DNA of 54,570 nucleotides. Origin: Phycisphaerae bacterium. GTDB lineage: Bacteria; Planctomycetota; Phycisphaerae; UBA1845; PWPN01. Each line of letters starts with the position of its first letter. Position 1 is the first letter of the stretch. The position numbers were made by a program, and so were the translations under genes. Positions 45,184-54,150 of this stretch are shown here, one piece after another. The stretch covers positions 1 to 54,570 of the forward strand of contig JAGNEZ010000045.1 in NCBI GenBank assembly GCA_018003015.1, read 5' to 3'. The notes under the pieces are model-generated. The model searched no databases and was not told the DNA's origin. It worked only from the letters and a program-made list of their open reading frames with translations.

Positions 45184-46830
45184 ATGAGAATCACACCGCT
45201 GACTGCTGCAGCCGTTTTCTTCATCACTTGTCTCTGTGCCGCGCAGGAAACCCAGGTCCAGGACGCAGCGGCCCCCAAGGCAGGCAAGGTGATCGCGCGA
45301 TCCGACGGCCTGCATGGGTACATCGGCTTCGACGCCGATCGCCCACCCGCCAGGTCTGAGTACAGTGCGGGCATGGGCTTCTACTCGGCTGTCTGGCCGC
45401 TGATTGACCAGCCGCTCGCCGACTTTCAGATTGGTCTGCCCAGCGCCTGGATCACGCCGGACAACTCAGATAACAAGGACAAGCCGCTTGCTCCGGAAGG
45501 CACGCTGGCTCGGACATGGAAAGAGCGCGGCCCCACCTGGGCCAGCGTCTTCCAGACCGTGGAGGGCGGCTTGGGCTACTGGGCGGGAAACCATTTCCGC
45601 TACGGCCCGCCAAAGTTCAGCATGAACGCCACGCCGCAGTGTTACGACTACGAGGTGGGTTCACCCGGTTGGTCGTTCTTCTACGACAACGAAGCTCTGC
45701 CCGACAATCGACTCGGCATCGCGCAACTGAGTAACCGGCTGCTGATTCCTCCCGATGCCCTGCCGTTTCAGGGGAATCCCAACGGCCAGTTCCTGGGCTA
45801 CACCTGGATGACCTTGCCCTTCACGGAGCCGACCACGGAAGACCCGCCCACCGGAGACCAGAGTTGGACCTGCTTCTTGAGTGCGGCCAATTTCAAAGGG
45901 CCGATTGCGTACTACATTCCGGAAACGTGGAGCAAGGTCGGCAGGTTGTTCAACTATCCCTTCCTGTACGGGCGCGGACTCGACGCTCGGCCGGGCAACA
46001 TGGGCGGCGGGGCGATGGAAATCAACACGGTGCCACGGTTCGACGCTCCACACGCACACGGAGTCGTCTACTCGAGAATTCCCAGGTTGCAGTTCCCGGT
46101 GGACGGCCAGGGCAGGACCCTCCTGGTGCAGGATGTGACCTACTACTCGAAAGCGGCCCTCCACGATGCCTTCAAGGCCTGGCGCAACGGTGGCCCGGCC
46201 TGCTCCGGACGGTTCGACGAGAAAGGCGCCTGGAAGTCCACGCTGACGACGCAGACCACGCGTTACGACCAGGCCGGAAAGAAGATCACCGGCGTTGAGC
46301 GCGTCTTCGACACCAAGGTGTTCGAGGGCAACGTGTGGGGCCTGGAGTGGTTTGAGAGCAAGATTAGTCCGAAGGGCGTGTTCCCTCAGTACTTCAAACA
46401 CGCCGGGGAGGGACGAGTCGCGGTGGCAGCCGCGGACGTTCCTGCGGAGACGCAACTGCACACGCAGCAGTTCAAGCTGGCCGGGCCAGGTGCTCCCTAC
46501 ACATCACCGAAAAGCGGCGCCTGGACCCAACCCGGGCCAAAAGCGGGCCCGTTCACGGTGAAGCTCGCGGATGGCTCGGTCGTAACGTATTCGTGGTATC
46601 GCTTCATCGATCAGCCATCGTTTCAGCAGTACGGCTGGAGTGCGCAGAAGAAAGCGAAGTTGCAGGCCTTCGTGGAGAAGATCCATGCGAACTGGCTGAT
46701 TGACCGGGACTATATGGCGCCTCCGAGTCGCGGAACGCTCGTGGCACTCGATCCGGCTTTGCTGGTGACGCCACCCAAGGGCCTGGGGGCGGGGTACGTC
46801 CCCATCGTCACGCGTCAAACCGCACAATGA
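45184..46830 (+). CDS. Exported protein of unknown function
   Basis: Protein of 548 residues with a signal peptide (PLTAAAVFFITCLCAAQ, cut near 20). No known domain recognised. It is aromatic-rich with many W, Y, F and P (SAVWPLIDQPLADFQIGLPS, GWSFFYDNEALPDN, YIPETWSKVG), which is typical of secreted lectin- or glycosidase-like beta proteins of planctomycetes. No catalytic motif visible. It is 30 bp downstream of the broken Gfo/Idh gene and may have been in an operon with it. Confidence 0.75.
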   Translation: MRITPLTAAAVFFITCLCAAQETQVQDAAAPKAGKVIARSDGLHGYIGFDADRPPARSEYSAGMGFYSAVWPLIDQPLADFQIGLPSAWITPDNSDNKDKPLAPEGTLARTWKERGPTWASVFQTVEGGLGYWAGNHFRYGPPKFSMNATPQCYDYEVGSPGWSFFYDNEALPDNRLGIAQLSNRLLIPPDALPFQGNPNGQFLGYTWMTLPFTEPTTEDPPTGDQSWTCFLSAANFKGPIAYYIPETWSKVGRLFNYPFLYGRGLDARPGNMGGGAMEINTVPRFDAPHAHGVVYSRIPRLQFPVDGQGRTLLVQDVTYYSKAALHDAFKAWRNGGPACSGRFDEKGAWKSTLTTQTTRYDQAGKKITGVERVFDTKVFEGNVWGLEWFESKISPKGVFPQYFKHAGEGRVAVAAADVPAETQLHTQQFKLAGPGAPYTSPKSGAWTQPGPKAGPFTVKLADGSVVTYSWYRFIDQPSFQQYGWSAQKKAKLQAFVEKIHANWLIDRDYMAPPSRGTLVALDPALLVTPPKGLGAGYVPIVTRQTAQ

Positions 46831-46979
46831 TCATGAAGGAGGCCGGGGACTCATGACCGAGAGCCGCTTGCCTACAAGCCGGTTCCGAGCCGACGACCAG
46901 CCGATGAAGTGTCGTTGTCGTGTTGGCTCAACCCAAGTGGTGTGGCTGCAATCAAACAACCCGCAAAGGAACCTGGATC

Positions 46980-48869
46980 ATGAACAAGAAAGTCACCCCG
47001 TTCGTCCTGCCGCTGGCCGTCGCCCTGGCCGTGCTGGCCGAGCCGGCGTCTGCACAACCGGCCACTGCTGGTGCCCCGCTGAAACAGGCCGGCAAGAGCC
47101 CGCTCAAAGTCTTCATTCTGGCCGGGCAGTCCAACATGGAGGGCTACGGCACGGTCACCGGCTTGGACAAGGACGGGAAGGAGTGGAAGGGAACGCTGGC
47201 CTACCTGCTGCACGACCCCGCGAAAGCTGCGACGGTCAAGCACCTGCACGACGAACAGCTGGCACGCGTTCCCGAAGCGGTGGCGATTGAGGCCACCAAC
47301 GATCAGTTTGGTGATCCCGCCCCCAACAAGCGGAAGAAGCTCAAGGTCGAGTACACGGTGGAAGGCAGGCTGCAGGAACGCACCGTGGACGAGGGACAGA
47401 CGTTGACCCTAGCCGCGAGGCCGGGGCAAGTGGTGATCCGGAGAGCTACCTACGGCGACCTTCCCGAGGGAGCCATGCGCGACGTGACCGAGACAGTGAG
47501 GAAGCTCGCGGACTCCCGCCAAGGCGGCGAACGCTGGAAGGTACGCGATGACGTCTGGGTCTGGTTCAACGGCCGCAAAGGTGGGCTGACGGCCGGTTTT
47601 GGGGCCGGCACAAACCTGTTCGGACCCGAGCTTCAGTTCGGCCACGTGATGGGAGATGCCCTCGACAACCAGGTGCTCATCATCAAGACGGCGTGGGGCG
47701 GGAAGAGTCTCTACACTGATTTCCGCCCGCCCAGTTCGGGCGGCGTGGTCGGGCCGAACTACAAACAAATGTTGGAGACGGTGGCCAAGGTGCTGGCCAA
47801 TCTGAAGATCGAGTTCCCCGGCTACGATGGCGGCGGTTATGAGCTGTCAGGCCTGGTCTGGTGGCACGGCTGGAACGACGGCTGTGATCCGAAGAACGCC
47901 GTGCCGGAGTACGAGAAGAATCTGGTGAACCTGGTCAAGGACCTGCGCCGGGACCTCAAGGCCCCGAAGCTGCCGGTGGTGGTCGGCGAACTGACGGGTC
48001 CCTGGGTGAAGGCGGACGGGGAGTGGAACGAACTCCGGAAGGCGCAAGCGGCCGCAGCGGCGCATCCGGAGTTCCGGGGCAATGTCCTGTTCGCGGAAAC
48101 CCACGAGTTCGTGCGGGAGGAGAAAGATTCACCGGGCGGATGGGCCTGTCACGAATGGAACAATGCAGAGACGTATTTGCTCGTCGGCAATGCCTGTGTC
48201 GAAGCCATGATGAAGCTCTTGGGGCTGAGGCGTTCGTCGCCGGCAACCGCCTCGGACGGCATGATCCGCATCTTCAACGGCAAGGATCTTGCCGGCTGGG
48301 AAGGCGCGCCCGGCTGGTGGAAGGTGGAGGATGGAGCGCTGACTGCCCAAAGCACACCGGACAAACCGTGCACAGACTGCAACTACCTTATCTGGAAAGG
48401 CGACCAGCCGTCCGACTTTGAACTGACCTGCGATTTCAAACTGAGCACCTCCGCGAATTCCGGCGTCCAGATCCGTTCCGAAAGCCGGCCCAACTGGGAC
48501 ACCTATGGCTACCAGGCCGACATGAGCGGCGACGGCGGCCTGGTGGGGTATGTCTATCATCACAAGCGCGGGCTGATCGCGGAGCGCGGCGAGAAAGTGA
48601 CCATCGCTGCCGATGGCAAGAAGGAAGTCCAGAAGATCGGAGATGCCGCCGAGCTTCTGAAGACGTTCAAAAAAGAGGAGTGGAACCAATATCGAATCAT
48701 CTGTCGCGGCTCGGAGATCACGCTCTATGTCAATGGCGTTCTGATGTGCCAGATCACCGACAATGACGCAGGTACCGCCGTCAAGAGCGGAATCATCGCG
48801 CTGCAGATGCACCCCGGACCACCGATGAAAGTGCAGTTCAAGAACATTGATCTGAAAGAGTTGAAATAG
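46980..48869 (+). CDS. SGNH esterase (SASA) fused to DUF1080 domain
   Basis: Exported protein of 629 residues. The start is ATG 46980, after AAAGGA. A signal peptide (PLAVALAVLAEPASA) is followed by a sialate-O-acetylesterase-like SGNH domain: catalytic serine S51 in FILAGQSNMEGYG, a glycine/asparagine region KTAWGGKSL and SGLVWWHGWNDG. A linker leads to a DUF1080/3-keto-disaccharide-hydrolase-type domain (about 440-629: IRIFNGKDLAGWEG, WKVEDGALTAQ, FELTCDFKLSTSANSGVQIRS, EEWNQYRIICRGSEITLYVN). Fusion of an esterase with a carbohydrate-binding or hydrolysing domain points to polysaccharide deacetylation outside the cell. Confidence 0.88.
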   Translation: MNKKVTPFVLPLAVALAVLAEPASAQPATAGAPLKQAGKSPLKVFILAGQSNMEGYGTVTGLDKDGKEWKGTLAYLLHDPAKAATVKHLHDEQLARVPEAVAIEATNDQFGDPAPNKRKKLKVEYTVEGRLQERTVDEGQTLTLAARPGQVVIRRATYGDLPEGAMRDVTETVRKLADSRQGGERWKVRDDVWVWFNGRKGGLTAGFGAGTNLFGPELQFGHVMGDALDNQVLIIKTAWGGKSLYTDFRPPSSGGVVGPNYKQMLETVAKVLANLKIEFPGYDGGGYELSGLVWWHGWNDGCDPKNAVPEYEKNLVNLVKDLRRDLKAPKLPVVVGELTGPWVKADGEWNELRKAQAAAAAHPEFRGNVLFAETHEFVREEKDSPGGWACHEWNNAETYLLVGNACVEAMMKLLGLRRSSPATASDGMIRIFNGKDLAGWEGAPGWWKVEDGALTAQSTPDKPCTDCNYLIWKGDQPSDFELTCDFKLSTSANSGVQIRSESRPNWDTYGYQADMSGDGGLVGYVYHHKRGLIAERGEKVTIAADGKKEVQKIGDAAELLKTFKKEEWNQYRIICRGSEITLYVNGVLMCQITDNDAGTAVKSGIIALQMHPGPPMKVQFKNIDLKELK

Positions 48870-49394
48870 CGCGGGATGAAGGCAAGGATGAGGTTGGCAC
48901 ACTTGAGCCAACGGACACGGGTGTGGCTTATGGCACCGCGGTGTACCCTTATCGCTAACCGGAGAGCCGGCCGAAGTCATTGTCAAAGGGACAAGGCACA
49001 TGGATGGCTGCTCCGAGGCGCGACTTCTCTGCGAGTGGATTGCGGCCGAAGTCCCCAAGGCTGATCAGGCCCTGGCTCAGGCCCAGGGGCCAAGAGGGTC
49101 GAAGCCTGGCAACATGGAGCGCTGGCGCGCGCCGACGGGCGTCTCTGGTCAGGCCTTCCTCCGGTGGCAGACGAGATGCCCCCCGCGACGGCAGCAGGAG
49201 GCCGCGATCTTTTCGTCTGACGCCCGGCTCACACATACGGCAGTCATGCTCAGCATCTCGTGATTCGGCACATTCAAATACTCCAGCCCCCGCCCCTTCC
49301 TCATGTTCCCAGCAAACCCCTTCCCCACCTTCGCCTTTGGTGAGATCTTCGACACCGTGCTGCCTGACTTCGTCCTGGTCTTCGCGTTCTTTGC
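48870..49394. other. Intergenic debris before Gfo/Idh fragment
   Basis: No supported gene. It contains copy 2 of the short dispersed repeat (49221-49248). Charged frames in both directions lack starts. Confidence 0.35.
49221..49248. repeat. Short dispersed repeat, copy 2
   Basis: Shares CGCCCGGCTCACACAT and, after three bases, GCAGTC and TG with the copy at 11416-11443. It lies in debris just before the Gfo/Idh fragment. Confidence 0.5.
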
Positions 49395-49920
49395 TGGCAA
49401 CAAACACCAAGGACGTCGACGTTGTCGCGGTCTGTGACGTGGCTGCGGGGCAGGCGAAGAACGCCCGGGACATCCTGGTCAGGGCTGGCCGGCCGGTTCC
49501 CGAAGATGACGGAGAGAAGGGCCCGACCGATTACCGCCGGATGCTCGATCGCAAAGACCTCGACGCCGTCATCATCGCGACGCCCATCTCCGATCACGCG
49601 ACTATGTCGATCGATGCCCTCCGGGCCGGAAAGGCTGTACTCAGCGAAGTGTCCGCCGCAGTCACGATGGACGACTGCTGGGCGCTCGTCCGCGCGGTCG
49701 AGGAGACCGGCAAGCTCTACATGATGGCGGAGAACGTCTGCTACTTCCGCGAGTGCATGCTGATCCTCAACATGGTCCAGCAGGGTCTCTTCGGCGGCGG
49801 TTTTCCATACGGCGAGTGCGGCTACGTGCATGACTGCCGTTCCCTGCTCTTCAATCTGGACGGCTCGCTCACATGGCGAGGCGGTATGCTGTATCGCGAC
49901 AGCACGGGCATAGCCCACAC
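49395..49920 (+). pseudogene. Gfo/Idh/MocA oxidoreductase fragment
   Basis: From TKDVDVVAVCDVAAGQAKNA to about DSTGIAHTQ this is the middle of a Gfo/Idh/MocA protein: the second Rossmann strand, RMLDRKDLDAVIIATP, ISDHATMSIDALRAGKAVLS and the catalytic-region motif VEETGKLYMMAENVCYFREC. The N-terminal strand with the GxGxxG motif and Tat signal, and the C-terminal domain, are missing. The sequence upstream in the frame is unrelated. It is not the missing half of the gene at 44585, since both carry a VAVCDV strand. Confidence 0.75.
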
Positions 49921-49970
49921 GCAGTCTCGCGTCCGATTCTGTGAGGCCCGAAGAGAGCAGAGGTGCCCGC

Positions 49971-50282
49971 ATGCCCCAGAGCCAAGTGCCCGAACTCCAG
50001 CCGGACACCAGGAAGCTCGCCAGTCACATCGCCATGGTGATCCGGAACGCGATGGAGGACTTCCATCATGAGCACCTGACCGACGCCCAGATGAAGCAGC
50101 TCAACCCGATCATCCGAAACGTCGTCTGCACCGCGCTTCATGCCTTCGAGAACTGCGAGCACTCACGCCATGCGAGGGAGTTCATGGATTTCAACTTCAT
50201 GTTGATCCCCAAGTACTGGGAGAAGCCTGAACTCCTGCGGGATTATCTGCGCCTCTGGGAAGCAAGCCCAGGGGTTTCCTGA
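49971..50282 (+). CDS. Small conserved-looking hypothetical protein
   Basis: Frame of 103 residues from ATG 49971, with GAGG about six bases upstream. No domain recognised. The composition is normal for a soluble protein, helical and rich in His, Glu and Arg (NAMEDFHHEHLTDAQMKQLN, then FMLIPKYWEKPELLRDYLR). The frame has no signal peptide or membrane part. It follows the Gfo/Idh fragment by 50 bp and may have belonged to the same operon. Confidence 0.5.
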   Translation: MPQSQVPELQPDTRKLASHIAMVIRNAMEDFHHEHLTDAQMKQLNPIIRNVVCTALHAFENCEHSRHAREFMDFNFMLIPKYWEKPELLRDYLRLWEASPGVS

Positions 50283-50649
50283 AAATGACACAATACTCAT
50301 GCCGAATCGGCACATCCCCAATCAGGCGAGCAGGGAGCAAGGTCGCACGATCGTACCGAAGGGGGCGGGGAAGGTCTGGAACCGGCCGCGGGCGGGGATT
50401 CCCGCTGGTTGCGTTCAGCGATCCTGCGCCGCGCGCTCCCTCTTCAGCTGAACGCGGGCGACTCTCCAGTACCCTTCCACTGTCGCGCGACCCACGCCCA
50501 CTGACGCCGCTACCTCCTCCGCCCCGATGCACCAGATAACCCGCATTCTGACCACCTCCGCTTCGAGGGCATTCATAAGCGCCATCCGGCCGAGCCCGTC
50601 CAACAATCACGCCAGGCTAAAGCTGAACGTGACGAACGAGGTGAGTCGG
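50283..50649. other. Gap with sigma-factor remnant
   Basis: Contains only the sigma-factor-like fragment (50415-50606) and no other gene. Confidence 0.35.
50415..50606 (-). pseudogene. ECF sigma factor region 4 remnant
   Basis: Minus-strand frame of 63 residues: LDGLGRMALMNALEAEVVRM, IWCIGAEEVAASVGVGRATV, then EGYWRVARVQLKRER. This is region 4 of an ECF factor of the type common in planctomycetes and acidobacteria (helix, V-x-R, E-E-V-A-x-x-x-G-V-x-x-x-T-V-x-x-x-W-R-x-A-R). Region 2 is missing, and the neighbouring mannosidase gene takes its place. It is a truncated remnant. Confidence 0.6.
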
Positions 50650-53600
50650 TCACTTGAAGGTGAGGCGCAGGAATTTGACCTCGTGCGCGGCAAAGGACAG
50701 GGATCGGCAGTCCGGCTCGATGACCTCCTCGAGCACGCTCACCTCGTCGGCCGAGCGGAGATGCGGCGTGAACGGCTGATCGGCCACATCGAACGTGGCA
50801 GGCTGGCCCTCGATCTCGCGCCACTGGAGGATGATGCCTGGACCGTGCCAGGCGGGGCGAGCCTCGGCGAGCAGTAGGTTCGGGGTCCTGCATCGCAGGA
50901 GGGAGACGGGTGATGCCGGCCGCGGGCCCGTGGCCTGGGCGCGGCCGCTGCCAGGCGGCAACACGCGGGCGACAAGGGGTACGCGCGAGCCCCAGCCGAA
51001 GCGCGTGGCCGTCGCGTTGGACGGGTCGGCGGCCGACGTCAGGTAATAGCTCCACTTGAACTGGCCTTCCTGTGTGGCATTAAAGTTGGTGTACCAGTAG
51101 TTGTTCATGACCCAGGAGTAAATGAACGGTTTTGCGACCTGAGCTGTGTCTTGCCACTTTCCGCAGTTGAGGTCGCCGAACTGCACCAGGGGGATCTCAG
51201 TGCTACCCCAGATGATCTGGCCGTCGCGGCCGCGCAGCGCGGCGAAGTCCTGAACGGTCTGCCAATCGGACGAGGAATGGTGGATCTGGTTCTCGCCCGG
51301 GGTCACCATGCCGCCCTGCGCCTCGTAGACGAGCTTGCCGCCGGCCCACTGGAACGGGAACGCCACATACACGCCCCCGCTCTTCCGGACGGGCAGCTTG
51401 CGGGCGTCGAAGCAGAGCTCGACGCGCTTCTGAGTTTCGTAGAGGCGGATTTCAATCCCGACGCTGTTAGGCTCGAAGCCATCGAGGTTCGCCCGAAGAG
51501 CGATGCTCCTGTAGACCGGTCCTCCCGACCCGGGTTGGAGTGACACGTCGCGGATAGAGGTCCGCCGAAACGCGTCCTTGCGAAACTCCCGGCCCCCGCC
51601 CTCGATACTTTCATAGATGAGTTGCCCCAGCCGCCAGGGGCTGTGCTTCTCCATCAGCTCGCGGCCAAGCTCCTTGTCAAACAAGCCGTCGACTGCTCCG
51701 GCCGAGGGATCGAGCGTGAGGCGGTACCAAGCATTCTCCAGCGTTCGCCCGGCGGGATCAAACAGTACGAGTGGGGTCCACGTCCCCGCCCGTTCGATGC
51801 GATAGCTCCTGCATCCCAGGGGGGGAACGTCCTTGGCCCAGACGTGCCAGAAGGTCCCCTCCGGCCGTTCGTAGACAGGCTGGGCAACGAGTTCTTCCTT
51901 CGTCTCCTCGTCGATGAACCTGCCCTTGACTCCACGCCCGAGCAGCTCGTGCTCGATCAGGACAGTCACCATCCCCGAGCGTGTCCAGTTGAGGGTGTTA
52001 AACACCGTCAGGCGAGGCTGATGGTCCTGCAAGGTGAGGTGCTGAACCGCGCCGATGGCCTCCTCCCGCAGCAGAGCTGCCAGCTTGACGCCTTCCCATG
52101 CGTACGAGCCTTTCTGGCCCCATTGCACCACGGTGCTTTCAACGGTGGGGTCTTCCACGCTTTGTGATGATCCGAAAGTGTGCTCGTCATAAAAGGTGAT
52201 GGCGTCGTGGACGGCCATAGCCCGTGCGACCGTGCCGCGCCCGAGCGGTTCACCGGTCAAAGACGCGACCGCGAACAGCCCCTGCGTGGCCAGCATGTCC
52301 GCATGGGCTCGGCGCGAGGCGGCAGTCTCCCTGGCAGCCGATCCGAAGCCGTCGGTCCACCAGTCGGGCCATGCCTGCCGGTAGACGGGCAGTTTGTCTG
52401 GCTCCTGCGTGGCGAGGTAGTCCATGAACTCACTGGCGGTGGCGCTCCGCAGCTTGGGGCGGGAGTACTTGAGGTTCCATGCTCTTATGAGATTGCACTC
52501 GCTGATGGCCGGCGGAGAGTTGTCCGTGAAGTAACCGGAGAACTGCAGTGGAATTCGATCGAACGGGTAACCCACGCACTCAAGCTCACCGAGGTACTTC
52601 ATCAGGCTGCCCTCGAAGACCCCCAGCTTCCCGTCGCCGATCTTGAGGAGGTTGCCCTCGTGGTAGTGATCCGGGCGGAAGGCGAGGATGCGCCGCCCAG
52701 CAGGGGACTCCCACCAGAACGCGGTCGGGTAGTCGAAGGGGAGCAGGGAGCGCGTCGCGTTGATGCCCATGGTCAGGTACTTGATGCCGGCATCGGGGCA
52801 GTAGTCAGCGAGGCACCATGCGGCGCCATTGACGTCGTTCTGCATGGCAAGCCGGACGGCAATACCCGCATCCTTGATGCCGCGGACGGGCTGCAGAGAA
52901 GCGGCCAGGCTGCCTTCGGTAGCGATCTCGGACATGTTCACGAACATGCCAGTCACTTCGATTCGACCCTCGGCTATTCGCCTCTTGAAACGCTCGATCT
53001 GTTGCGCCGGCCGGCGGGCCAAATACTCGCGCACGGTCCAGGACACCTCGCACGTCCAGCGGAACTTCGCGTCGTCCGGGTAATCGTCCGTGGCGTCGCA
53101 GCAGTCCAGGGCGCTGTCGATGAAACGGAGGTGCTCGGCGAGCATTTCCGACTGCGGCCGCGTGTAGCCGATGTCCGTGTGGGTGTGTTGGACAAGGTAC
53201 ACCAGCCAGGGACGGGGGGCTGCGACCGGCACTTCCGTGAACTCGCGCCGCATGGTGGACGATCGCAGTTCGATGGCTGCCGGCCCGCCCCGAGTGATGG
53301 GCGGGATGGTGATTGGAACTTGGGCCTCCCCGACGGGCAGGTCGCCGACGTGGACAGTCCAGGGCTGCGCCCAGCATTTCAAGGCGATGCGGCAGGTGAC
53401 GTTCTTCAGCCCACCCGAAACGACCTTGAGGGTGGCGGACTCCTGACCAGGATCCGGCATATTCGGGCAGAGGAGGGCCGGCACCAGCCTGACGGAGAGG
53501 ACCCGGCCGCCGATAGGCTCGTTGACTCTAACAGTCGAATTCACTCCTGACAGTGGGGAGCCGTCGGGCCGGCGGAAAAGGACCAGCAGGCCCCAGTCGC

Positions 53601-54150
53601 CCCCGCCCTGGTCGACTTTGACGAGCAACCGGTTGGGCCCCTTCTGCAAGGTGATGGGCATCTGGTCCTCGCCAGAATCGATCGTTCGGCCAAGATGATG
53701 ATCATGTACCAGTCGGCCATTGAGCCAGACCCGCACGCCGTCATTGCTGCGGATCGTGAGTAGTGCTGACTCGGTGGCATCGGCGTCAAGGTGGCAGAAC
53801 GCGTAGGCAACGCCGCCCGTTTCGGGGCCGGTGGCCAGTAGCTCGCGGTAGTCGAGTAGCCCCGAAAGCTTGCTGAACACCGCCCTCCAAACGACGGGCT
53901 GATCCTGCCCAACGGCGATTCTGCCACCCTCGGAGGGCGAAACCTCGGCTTCCCCGCCTTGCTCTTTGAGATAGTCCGTGAAGTAGCCAAAGCAGGCTTG
54001 GCCGTGGTCGGTGACGCGGGCGTTGGGGAACGGCCCGGCGATCACCCAGACCGGAATGGTGCCATTCTCGCGGAGCGGAAACGATTCCGAGGTGTTGCCC
54101 CAGCAGGGCATACTGGCGACGAGGAGTGGGATAACGCTCCAGCGAAGCAT
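50650..54150 (-). CDS. GH38-type alpha-mannosidase, exported
   Basis: Large exported enzyme of 1166 residues from ATG 54150 (GGAG eight bases upstream; ATG 54192 is less likely). A signal peptide (VIPLLVASMPCWG) precedes a galactose-binding-like beta domain (about 30-210: LTIRSNDGVRVWLNGRLVHD, GPNRLLVKVDQGGGDWGL). The glycosidase domain has metal-binding H324-x-D326 in HTHTDIGYT, CEVSW at 367-371 and a probable nucleophile D439 in AMQNDVNGAAW, as in GH38. The rest includes the mannosidase-type C-terminal beta domains (TVFNTLNWTRSGMVTVLI, HSPWRLGQLIYESIEGG). It should remove alpha-linked mannose from oligosaccharides or mannans. It is a lone gene. Confidence 0.87.
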   Translation of the reverse strand: MLRWSVIPLLVASMPCWGNTSESFPLRENGTIPVWVIAGPFPNARVTDHGQACFGYFTDYLKEQGGEAEVSPSEGGRIAVGQDQPVVWRAVFSKLSGLLDYRELLATGPETGGVAYAFCHLDADATESALLTIRSNDGVRVWLNGRLVHDHHLGRTIDSGEDQMPITLQKGPNRLLVKVDQGGGDWGLLVLFRRPDGSPLSGVNSTVRVNEPIGGRVLSVRLVPALLCPNMPDPGQESATLKVVSGGLKNVTCRIALKCWAQPWTVHVGDLPVGEAQVPITIPPITRGGPAAIELRSSTMRREFTEVPVAAPRPWLVYLVQHTHTDIGYTRPQSEMLAEHLRFIDSALDCCDATDDYPDDAKFRWTCEVSWTVREYLARRPAQQIERFKRRIAEGRIEVTGMFVNMSEIATEGSLAASLQPVRGIKDAGIAVRLAMQNDVNGAAWCLADYCPDAGIKYLTMGINATRSLLPFDYPTAFWWESPAGRRILAFRPDHYHEGNLLKIGDGKLGVFEGSLMKYLGELECVGYPFDRIPLQFSGYFTDNSPPAISECNLIRAWNLKYSRPKLRSATASEFMDYLATQEPDKLPVYRQAWPDWWTDGFGSAARETAASRRAHADMLATQGLFAVASLTGEPLGRGTVARAMAVHDAITFYDEHTFGSSQSVEDPTVESTVVQWGQKGSYAWEGVKLAALLREEAIGAVQHLTLQDHQPRLTVFNTLNWTRSGMVTVLIEHELLGRGVKGRFIDEETKEELVAQPVYERPEGTFWHVWAKDVPPLGCRSYRIERAGTWTPLVLFDPAGRTLENAWYRLTLDPSAGAVDGLFDKELGRELMEKHSPWRLGQLIYESIEGGGREFRKDAFRRTSIRDVSLQPGSGGPVYRSIALRANLDGFEPNSVGIEIRLYETQKRVELCFDARKLPVRKSGGVYVAFPFQWAGGKLVYEAQGGMVTPGENQIHHSSSDWQTVQDFAALRGRDGQIIWGSTEIPLVQFGDLNCGKWQDTAQVAKPFIYSWVMNNYWYTNFNATQEGQFKWSYYLTSAADPSNATATRFGWGSRVPLVARVLPPGSGRAQATGPRPASPVSLLRCRTPNLLLAEARPAWHGPGIILQWREIEGQPATFDVADQPFTPHLRSADEVSVLEEVIEPDCRSLSFAAHEVKFLRLTFK

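Noticed and set aside
52180-53550. Plus-strand frame of 456 residues
   Set aside because: Antisense to the mannosidase catalytic region.
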